From Lampris incognitus (lineage: Eukaryota > Chordata > Actinopteri > Lampriformes > Lampridae), in assembly GCF_029633865.1 (NCBI RefSeq), contig NC_079212.1:150888018-150952017 (forward strand): a stretch of DNA of 64,000 bases, read 5' to 3'. Below the pieces are notes generated by a model, which had not been told where the DNA came from, made no database searches, and worked only from the letters and a program-made list of their open reading frames with translations. The position numbers were made by a program, and so were the translations under genes. Below, one piece after another: positions 35,601-46,731 of this stretch. Every line of letters starts with the position of its first letter. Within the stretch, counting starts at the first letter, position 1.

Positions 35601-38600
35601 TGTGTGTAGAACAGACAGGGTTACATGTTGTGTGTAGAACAGACAGGGTTATATGTTGTGTGTAGAACAGACAGGGTTATATGTTGTGTGTAGAACAGAC
35701 AGGGTTATATGTTGTGTGTAGAACAGACAGGGTTACATGCTGTGTGTAGAACAGACAGGGTTATATGTTGTGTGTAGAACAGACAGGGTTACATGTTGTG
35801 TGTACAACAGACAGGGTTACATGTTGTGTGTACAACAGACAGGGTTATATGTTGTGTGTAGAACAGACAGGGTTACATGTTGTGTGTAGAACAGACAGGG
35901 TTATATGTTGTGTGTAGAACAGACAGGGTTATATGTTGTGTGTAGAACAGACAGGGTTACATGTTGTGTGTAGAACAGACAGGGTTATATGTTGTGTGTA
36001 GAACAGACAGGGTTATATGTTGTGTGTAGAACAGACAGGGTTATATGTTGTGTGTAGAACAGACAGGGTTATATGTTGTGTGTAGAACAGACAGGGTTAC
36101 ATGTGTGTAGAACAGACAGGGTTATATGTTGTGTGTAGAACAGACAGGGTTACATGTTGTGTGTAGAACAGACAGGGTTATATGTTGTGTGTAGAACAGA
36201 CAGGGTTATATGTTGTGTGTAGAACAGACAGGGTTACATGTTGTGTGTAGAACAGACAGGGTTACATGTTGTGTGTAGAACAGACAGGGTTACATGTGTG
36301 TAGAACAGACAGGGTTATATGTTGTGTGTAGAACAGACAGGGTTATATGTTGTGTGTAGAACAGACAGGGTTATATGTTGTGTGTACGAACAGACAGGGT
36401 TACATGTTGTGTGTAGAACAGACAGGGTTATATGTTGTGTGTAGAACAGACAGGGTTACATGTGTGTAGAACAGACAGGGTTACATGTGTGTAGAACAGA
36501 CAGGGTTATATGTTGTGTGTAGAACAGACAGGGTTACATGTTGTGTGTAGAACAGACAGGGTTACATGTGTGTAGAACAGACAGGGTTACATGTTGTGTG
36601 TAGAACAGACAGGGTTACATGTTGTGTGTAGAACAGACAGGGTTACATGTTGTGTGTAGAACAGACAGGGTTACATGTTGTGTGTAGAACAGACAGGGTT
36701 ACATGTTGTGTGTACAACAGACAGGGTTATATGTTGTGTGTAGCAACAGACAGGGTTACATATTGTGTGTAGAACAGACAGGGTTACATGCTGTGTGTAG
36801 AACAGACAGGGTTATATGTTGTGTGTAGAACAGACAGGGTTACATGTTGTGTGTAGAACAGACAGGGTTATATGTTGTGTGTAGAACAGACAGGGTTACA
36901 TGTTGTGTGTAGAACAGACAGGGTTATATGTTGTGTGTAGAACAGACAGGGTTACATGTTGTGTGTAGAACAGACAGGGTTATATGTTGTGTGTAGAACA
37001 GACAGGGTTATATGTTGTGTGTAGAACAGACAGTGTTACATGTTGTGTGTAGAACAGACAGGGTTATATGTTGTGTGTACAACAGACAGGGTTACATGTT
37101 GTGTGTAGAACAGACAGGGTTACATGTGTGTAGAACAGACAGGGTTATATGTTGTGTGTAGAACAGACAGGGTTACATGTGTGTAGAACAGACAGGGTTA
37201 TATGTTGTGTGTAGAACAGACAGGGTTACATGTTGTGTGTAGAACAGACAGGGTTACATGTTGTGTGTAGAACAGACAGGGTTACATGTGTGTACAACAG
37301 ACAGGGTTACATGTTGTGTGTAGAACAGACAGGGTTACATGTTGTGTGTAGAACAGACAGGGTTACATGTTGTGTGTAGAACAGACAGGGTTATATGTTG
37401 TGTGTAGAACAGACAGGGTTATATGTTGTGTGTAGAACAGACAGGGTTACATGTTGTGTGTAGAACAGACAGGGTTACATGTTGTGTGTAGAACAGACAG
37501 GGTTACATGTTGTGTGTAGAACAGACAGGGTTACATGTTGTGTGTAGAACAGACAGGGTTATATGTTGTGTGTACAACAGACAGGGTTACATATTGTGTG
37601 TAGAACAGACAGGGTTACATGCTGTGTGTAGAACAGACAGGGTTATATGTTGTGTGTAGAACAGACAGGGTTACATGTTGTGTGTAGAACAGACAGGGTT
37701 ATATGTTGTGTGTAGAACAGACAGGGTTACATGTTGTGTGTAGAACAGACAGGGTTATATGTTGTGTGTAGAACAGACAGGGTTACATGTTGTGTGTAGA
37801 ACAGACAGGGTTATATGTTGTGTGTAGAACAGACAGGGTTATATGTTGTGTGTAGAACAGACAGTGTTACATGTTGTGTGTAGAACAGACAGGGTTATAT
37901 GTTGTGTGTAGAACAGACAGGGTTACATGTTGTGTGTAGAACAGACAGGGTTATATGTTGTGTGTAGAACAGACAGGGTTACATGTTGTGTGTAGAACAG
38001 ACAGGGTTATATGTTGTGTGTAGAACAGACAGGGTTACATGTTGTGTGTAGAACAGACAGGGTTATATGTTGTGTGTAGAACAGACAGGGTTATATGTTG
38101 TGTGTAGAACAGACAGTGTTACATGTTGTGTGTAGAACAGACAGGGTTATATGTTGTGTGTACAACAGACAGGGTTACATGTTGTGTGTAGAACAGACAG
38201 GGTTACATGTGTGTAGAACAGACAGGGTTATATGTTGTGTGTAGAACAGACAGGGTTACATGTGTGTAGAACAGACAGGGTTATATGTTGTGTGTAGAAC
38301 AGACAGGGTTACATGTTGTGTGTAGAACAGACAGGGTTACATGTTGTGTGTAGAACAGACAGGGTTACATGTGTGTACAACAGACAGGGTTACATGTTGT
38401 GTGTAGAACAGACAGGGTTACATGTTGTGTGTAGAACAGACAGGGTTACATGTTGTGTGTAGAACAGACAGGGTTATATGTTGTGTGTAGAACAGACAGG
38501 GTTATATGTTGTGTGTAGAACAGACAGGGTTACATGTTGTGTGTAGAACAGACAGGGTTACATGTTGTGTGTAGAACAGACAGGGTTACATGTTGTGTGT

Positions 38601-41600
38601 AGAACAGACAGGGTTACATGTTGTGTGTACAACAGACAGGGTTACATGTTGTGTGTAGAACAGACAGGGTTACATGTTGTGTGTAGAACAGACAGGGTTA
38701 CATGTTGTGTGTAGAACAGACAGGGTTACATGTTGTGTGTAGAACAGACAGGGTTACATGTTGTGTGTAGAACAGACAGGGTTACATGTTGTGTGTAGAA
38801 CAGACAGGGTTACATGTTGTGTGTACAACAGACAGGGTTACATGTTGTGTGTAGAACAGACAGGGTTACATGTTGTGTGTAGAACAGACAGGGTTACATG
38901 TTGTGTGTACAACAGACAGGGTTACATGTTGTGTGTAGAACAGACAGGGTTATATGTTGTGTGTAGAACAGACAGGGTTATATGTTGTGTGTAGAACAGA
39001 CAGGGTTACATGTGTGTAGAACAGACAGGGTTATATGTTGTGTGTAGAACAGACAGGGTTATATGTTGTGTGTAGAACAGACAGGGTTACATGTTGTGTG
39101 TAGAACAGACAGGGTTACATGTTGTGTGTAGAACAGACAGGGTTACATGTGTGTAGAACAGACAGGGTTATATGTTGTGTGTAGAACAGACAGGGTTACA
39201 TGTTGTGTGTAGAACAGACAGGGTTACATGTTGTGTGTAGAACAGACAGGGTTACATGTGTGTAGAACAGACAGGGTTATATGTTGTGTGTAGAACAGAC
39301 AGGGTTACATGTTGTGTGTACAACAGACAGGGTTACATGTTGTGTGTAGAACAGACAGGGTTACATGCTGTGTGTAGAACAGACAGGGTTACATGTTGTG
39401 TGTAGAACAGACAGGGTTACATGCTGTGTGTAGAACAGACAGGGTTACATGTTGTGTGTAGAACAGACAGGGTTACATGCTGTGTGTAGAACAGACAGGG
39501 TTACATGTTGTGTGTAGAACAGACAGGGTTACATGTTGTGTGTAGAACAGACAGGGTTACATGCTGTGTGTAGAACAGACAGGGTTATATGTTGTGTGTA
39601 GAACAGACAGGGTTACATGTTGTGTGTAGAACAGACAGGGTTACATGTTGTGTGTAGAACAGACAGGGTTATATGTTGTGTGTAGAACAGACAGGGTTAC
39701 ATGTTGTGTGTAGAACAGACAGGGTTATATGTTGTGTGTAGAACAGACAGGGTTACATGTTGTGTATAGAACAGACAGGGTTACATGTTGTGTGTAGAAC
39801 AGACAGGGTTACATGTTGTGTGTAGAACAGACAGGGTTATATGTTGTGTGTAGAACAGACAGGGTTACATGTTGTGTGTAGAACAGACAGGGTTACATGT
39901 TGTGTGTAGAACAGACAGGGTTACATGCTGTGTGTAGAACAGACAGGGTTACATGCTGTGTGTAGAACAGACAGGGTTATATGTTGTGTGTAGAACAGAC
40001 AGGGTTACATGCTGTGTGTAGAACAGACAGGGTTATATGTTGTGTGTAGAACAGACAGGGTTACATGTTGTGTGTAGAACAGACAGGGTTACATGTTGTG
40101 TGTAGAACAGACAGGGTTACATGTTGTGTGTAGAACAGACAGGGTTACATGTTGTGTGTAGAACAGACAGGGTTATATGTTGTGTGTAGAACAGACAGGG
40201 TTATATGTTGTGTGTAGAACAGACAGGGTTAAATGTTGTGTGTAGAACAGACAGGGTTACATGTTGTGTGTAGAACAGACAGGGTTACATGTTGTGTGTA
40301 GAACAGACAGGGTTACATGTTGTGTGTAGAACAGACAGGGTTACATGTGTGTAGAACAGACAGGGTTACATGTGTGTAGAACAGACAGGGTTACATGCTG
40401 TGTGTAGAACAGACAGGGTTACATGTGTGTAGAACAGACAGGGTTACATGTTGTGTGTAGAACAGACAGGGTTATATGTTGTGTGTAGAACAGACAGGGT
40501 TACATGTTGTGTGTAGAACAGACAGGGTTATATGTTGTGTGTAGAACAGACAGGGTTATATGTTGTGTGTAGAACAGACAGGGTTATATGTTGTGTGTAG
40601 AACAGACAGGGTTACATGTTGTGTGTAGAACAGACAGGGTTACATGTTGTGTGTAGAACAGACAGGGTTATATGTTGTGTGTAGAACAGACAGGGTTACA
40701 TGTTGTGTGTAGAACAGACAGGGTTATATGTTGTGTGTAGAACAGACAGGGTTATATGTTGTGTGTAGAACAGACAGGGTTATATGTTGTGTGTAGAACA
40801 GACAGGGTTACATGTTGTGTGTAGAACAGACAGGGTTACATGTTGTGTGTAGAACAGACAGGGTTATATGTTGTGTGTAGAACAGACAGGGTTACATGTT
40901 GTGTGTAGAACAGACAGGGTTATATGTTGTGTGTAGAACAGACAGGGTTATATGTTGTGTGTAGAACAGACAGGGTTACATGTTGTGTGTAGAACAGACA
41001 GGGTTACATGTTGTGTGTAGAACAGACAGGGTTACATGTGTGTAGAACAGACAGGGTTACATGTTGTGTGTAGAACAGACAGGGTTACATGTTGTGTGTA
41101 GAACAGACAGGGTTACATGCTGTGTGTAGAACAGACAGGGTTATATGTTGTGTGTAGAACAGACAGGGTTACATGTTGTGTGTAGAACAGACAGGGTTAT
41201 ATGTTGTGTGTAGAACAGACAGGGTTACATGTGTGTAGAACAGACAGGGTTACATGTTGTGTGTAGAACAGACAGGGTTATATGTTGTGTGTAGAACAGA
41301 CAGGGTTACATGTGTGTAGAACAGACAGGGTTACATGTTGTGTGTAGAACAGACAGGGTTATATGTTGTGTGTACAACAGACAGGGTTACATATTGTGTG
41401 TAGAACAGACAGGGTTACATGTTGTGTGTAGAACAGACAGGGTTATATGTTGTGTGTAGAACAGACAGGGTTACATGTGTGTAGAACAGACAGGGTTACA
41501 TGTTGTGTGTAGAACAGACAGGGTTATATGTTGTGTGTAGAACAGACAGGGTTACATGTTGTGTGTAGAACAGACAGGGTTACATGTTGTGTGTAGAACA

Positions 41601-44600
41601 GACAGGGTTATATGTTGTGTGTAGAACAGACAGGGTTACATGTTGTGTGTAGAACAGACAGGGTTAGAGGTCAGAGGTTGTGTTCACATGTAGAGGTCAT
41701 GGGAAACCGGACGTTATACTTTGATAATATTTCTCAGTGAGACAATGATGGAATGTCGTGCCTACATCAGTGTTGAATTCTGTATGCCACAACTCCTGCA
41801 CAACCTTCCATCAAAAGTTAGATTTCCTCCACTTTTCCCATCATGCCGTGCCAGTGGGATGCACCAGTCGGGTGTTGTTTTGGTCACAAAAATGGATACG
41901 GAGCAACCTGTACTCTTGGTACAACTGCACCCAGTTGTTTCAAAAAATGCCGAAAGGTCTGTGACTTAACATAATGGTGTGTAGAGACTGATGAGCATCA
42001 AGCCAGGCTTCAGGTGAGTCATTTTTGTTCATATTACGTTCAGTAGCATCAAGACTTCATAATCTTGGGCATCCACGTAGTGTAGTGGTCTATTCTGTTA
42101 CCTACCAACACGGGGATCTCTGGTTCGAATCCCCGTGTTACCTCCGGCTTGGTCGGGCGTCTCTACAGACACAGTTGGCCGTGTCTGTGGGTGGGAAGCC
42201 GGAGGTGGGTATGTGTCCTGGTCGCTGCACTAGCACCTCCTCTGGTCAGTCGGGGCGCCTGTTCAGGGGGGAGGGGGAATAGCGTGATCCTCCCACACGC
42301 TACGGCCTCCTGGTGAAAGTCCTCACTGTCAGGTGAAAAGATGCGGCTGGTGACTCCACATGTGGTAGTCTGCAGGCCTCCCGGGATCAGCAGAGGGGGT
42401 GGAGCAGAGACCGGGATGGCTCGGAAGAGTGGGGTAATTGGCCGGATATAATTGGGTAGGGAAAAAAAAAAGGTGGTGGGAGGACTTTATAATCTCTCAC
42501 TCAAAAACTTACTCATGGATTGATTATTTACTCTGAATCTCAGTATGGAAATTTAGTCATACTACAATGACGTATTACCCTTCCCCCTCTCTGCACCAAA
42601 TCACCATGGCAACATTTTTACATAGTCATCGCTTGCCGCTGCAGATGGCAGATTTCCACAACAGCAACCGAAATGTGTTTTTTTCCACAAACACCAACAT
42701 GTGAGCATATTAGGATCTCACAGGCAACTTCAGTCCAGCTCCAACGTTCAACTGATCTGCCAAATACACGCAGTATACGAACCGTCAGTAGAGTGAAGGT
42801 TCTCTAGTCCTGCAGCCTACTGAAATACTCATGTGACGAGGCAGCAGGTTTTTCTGTTCTGAATACCAACTGCACAAACATGGACGTCCCTCTGCTGGTG
42901 ATTTCACCCAAGACCACAGATCCAAACTTAAAACTCATCTTTTAACTTTAGACACAATTAGTTGTCTTTAAATTGAGCGCTTCACAACCTGTACGGCATG
43001 GTGGGTCGGGTTCTGTCTCAATGAATTTACCAACCACTGTTCTGCCGACGAGATTATAGCATATCGATTATAGCGTATAGATTACAGAGTATAGCATATA
43101 GATTATTAAGTACTGCAAACTGTTGTCTTCTGTCACATCTTTTCTCTCCCTCTGAATGATGTCTTCTCCTTTCTCTTCTTCTGTGTGTGAATGGTGTGAT
43201 GCGAGTCTCCCTTGTGTGCACGTGCAGTCAGTCCTCCTCCGAGGTCTCCATGGTGATGGTGGTCGCCACCTTGGACGCTGCTTGGTATTCCCCCCCCCAT
43301 CACATTTTCTTTTTATAGATGGTATAAATCCATAGAATTTGTTGTCCTGGGCATCCTCCTCATTATATTCTTCATATATTTTGTGATTCCATTATAATTG
43401 TGTTATCCTCTTTCAATGTTGTATTGTGTAAACACAACTTCATTGCACGTTGTGCATCTTGGGAGAGAGATCCTCCTCTGCTGCTCTCCCTGAGCTTTCT
43501 CCCTGTTTAAGGTTTTTAGGGAGTTGTACCTTAGCCCTCACACGGGATAAGGTACAACTCCCTTACAGCAACACAACATCCTGTTGTGTTGCTGTAAAGC
43601 CCCCTGAGGCACACTTGTAATTTGTGATATTGGGCTACACAAATAAATTTAACTTGACTTGAGCACAGCAAGTCAGTTATCGTGAGGAAGGTGCTGCATG
43701 ATTCATCCACACCCACTAACATTTCATTCCCTCATATTATTTGAAGCCAAAAAAGTGTTTGTAGCGTGGCAATGCAAAGGCTAACAGAGTCAACTATTCA
43801 TATTTGTAAAACACACACACACAAATGTTTTCCTCTTCCTGAAAAACACAACCAGCTTTTAATTCTGTTGTCCTGTACTTGCGAGTATAAAGACATGTCC
43901 ACAGAGTGGGGGACAAGACTCAGAAGACCAGTGATCTACCGTCAAACACAAACTAGTCCACAGCATATCCATGTCCACATCCTTCTCAACACACCTGATC
44001 ACCATCAGCTACTGAATCCACGTTCCTCCCTTCAGAGTCCAGTCTGACAGCCCAGGTTCACTCAGACACGTGTGTGACATGCACATTGTTCCGAATGCTG
44101 GTCTACAGGACGTCTGGACGCGTGCTCAGTCATCCAGGTAAGGAAATCACAAAGTTGAATCAATTTATGTGGACACGTTTCGTCACTCATCTAAGTGACT
44201 TCTTCAGTCTCCGAAGAAGTCATCTGCTTTTTTCTTCTTCTGTTTTTGTGTGTGAGTGATGTCTGCAAGAGCTGGAAGCTGCTGTGAACCGGAGTCCAAT
44301 TCCTCGTGTGCATAGGCACTTGGGCAATAAAGTTGATTCCGATTACATCACAAAGTACCAAGACCATGGTACTAACTGGTGTAGGCAGGTTTTCATTCTA
44401 ATCACACTACTCTCCATGACTCCTGTTGGAAACCGTTTGCTTCAGACTGAGGGTGGATGTTGTGGTTCTGGTGCCCAGGTGTCCATCCCATTCTGGTCGG
44501 TGGAAGCAACCCAGCAGCCAGGGGCCGAGGCCAGCGGGTCTCAGACCGACCCTCAGGCCCAGGAGGACAACCTGGAAGAGCTGATGGAGGTAGAGGTCGT

Positions 44601-46672
44601 CTCCCATGACAAGATGGCTGCCTGCTGCCACCTGGGCTGCATGCTCTGCTGCTCAGTTAACCAATAGGATCACACACCGAGTGTGTTACATTAACCAGCA
44701 GGACCACCATCTACTTCAACTGATCAGTAACATAACCCACTACATTACCTTGGCTTAGTCTGACACTGTACAGTACAGTATAGTTCAGTACAGTAGAGTA
44801 TAGTGTAGTATAGTACAGTACAGTACAGTATAGTTCCGTCTCTGAAGACGACTGACAACGTCACTTAGATGAGTGACGAAGTGTTTCTCCCAATAAATGT
44901 TGAGTCCAAATGAGCTGATTCAACTTTGTGACGGTCTATAGGACCTTTAAATTTAATATTCAGTCATGATCAGAGTGAGGAACAAACCAAAAGGAAAAAA
45001 AAATCTCTCTAAGCTTATTTAGTAATGAAACAGGTCTGGATTCCAACTGTAGGAGTGCCATAAGGGAGACATTGGTTAGGTCAGGCACAACAGGTGAACG
45101 TGATGAACCACGTGGCAGATTAGCCAGTCAGCAGTACTGGGCTCCAGGCTACACGAGCTGAGCAGCACTAGTTTAGCTCAAATGGAGTCATGGCTTTGTA
45201 AGATATTTGCATCATCATCATCATCATCATAATAACATACTGTGTCCTGAGCTCCATCGATGGTTCCGACCCATTTGAAGAGATTGTCTGACTCTGGGAA
45301 GGCTGAGATGCCTTTGTCTCCTGACATCTAGACACATCAAGGTCAAATATTAATCAATACATATCCCAGATGTTAAATCAGTCATGCTTATTGGCCATGC
45401 AGGTTTGCACATACATAGACTGTGATTCTGGTTTCATGGCTCTCTCAGTGTGTGTGTGTGTGTGTGTGTATGTATATACACTACCGTTCAAAAGTTTGGG
45501 ATCACCCAAACAATTTCGTGTTTTCCATGAAAAGTCACACTTATTCACCACCATATGTTGTGAAATGAATAGAAAATAGAGTCAAGACACTGACAAGGTT
45601 AGAAATAATGATTTGTATTTGAAATAAGATTTTTTTTACATCAAACTTTGCTTTCGTCAAAGAATCCTCCATTTGCAGCAATTACAGCATTGCAGACCTT
45701 TGGCATTCTAGCTGTTAATTTGTTGAGGTAATCTGGAGAAATTGCACCCCACGCTTCCAGAAGCAGCTCCCACAAGTTGGATTGGTTGGATGGGCACTTC
45801 TTTGAGCAGATTGAGTTTCTGGAGCATCACATTTGTGGGGTCAATTAAACGCTCAAAATGGCCAGAAAAAGAGAACTTTCATCTGAAACTCGACAGTCTA
45901 TTCTTGTTCTTAGAAATGAAGGCTATTCCATGCGAGAAATTGCTAAGAAATTGAAGATTTCCTACACCGGTGTGTACTACTCCCTTCAGAGGACAGCACA
46001 AACAGGCTCTAACAGGTACTATTTAATGAAGATGCCAGTTGGGGACCTGTGAGGCGTCTGTTTCTCAAACTAGAGACTCTAATGTACTTATCTTCTTGCT
46101 CAGTTGTGCAACGCGGCCTCCCACTTCTTTTTCTACTCTGGTTAGAGCCTGTTTGTGCTGTCCTCTGAAGGGAGTAGTACACACCGGTGTAGGAAATCTT
46201 CAATTTCTTAGCAATTTCTCGCATGGAATAGCCTTCATTTCTAAGAACAAGAATAGACTGTCGAGTTTCAGATGAAAGTTCTCTTTTTCTGGCCATTTTG
46301 AGCGTTTAATTGACCCCACAAATGTGATGCTCCAGAAACTCAATCTGCTCAAAGAAGTGCCCATCCAACCAATCCAACTTGTGGGAGCTGCTTCTGGAAG
46401 CGTGGGGTGCAATTTCTCCAGATTACCTCAACAAATTAACAGCTAGAATGCCAAAGGTCTGCAATGCTGTAATTGCTGCAAATGGAGGATTCTTTGACGA
46501 AAGCAAAGTTTGATGTAAAAAAAATCTTATTTCAAATACAAATCATTATTTCTAACCTTGTCAATGTCTTGACTCTATTTTCTATTCATTTCACAACATA
46601 TGGTGGTGAATAAGTGTGACTTTTCATGGAAAACACAAAATTGTTTGGGTGATCCCAAACTTTTGAACGGTA

Positions 46673-46731
<59 letters not shown>

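Larger units (their letters stand above)
45479..46675. mobile_element. Palindromic (foldback) Tc1-like element with two inverted transposase 5' ends
   Basis: The termini CACTACCGTTCAAAAGTTTG and their inverse (ending TTGAACGGTAGTG) are flanked by TA (45477-45478 and 46676-46677). Both arms of about 540 bp carry the start of the same transposase ([19 protein letters not shown]): plus strand from 45858, minus strand from 46296. The minus-strand copy extends further ([20 protein letters not shown]). The DDE domain is absent from both, so the element is non-autonomous. It lies in ube2c intron 2, between microsatellites. Confidence 0.9.

Noticed and set aside
24600-41666. Many open frames of 78-219 residues (repeats of [17 protein letters not shown]) as a possible secreted or Cys-rich repeat protein
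   Set aside because: They arise only from the 28-bp unit, read through all three frames in turn, lie in a ube2c intron and depend on the GTAGAAC/GTACAAC variant to avoid stops. No start context, splice sites or flanking coding sequence.
24600-41666. CRISPR array, or telomere-like GGGTTA repeat
   Set aside because: There are no unique spacers: units are head to tail with no intervening variable sequence. GGGTTA occurs once per 28 bp within a longer unit, not as tandem hexamers.
41721-41969. Overlapping small open frames between the array and the SINE
   Set aside because: Two frames are open at once, there is no family resemblance and they lie on the strand opposite ube2c inside its intron.
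42066-42140. Functional tRNA gene at the B box
   Set aside because: It continues into a SINE body and A-rich tail with target duplications; the tRNA fold is degenerate.
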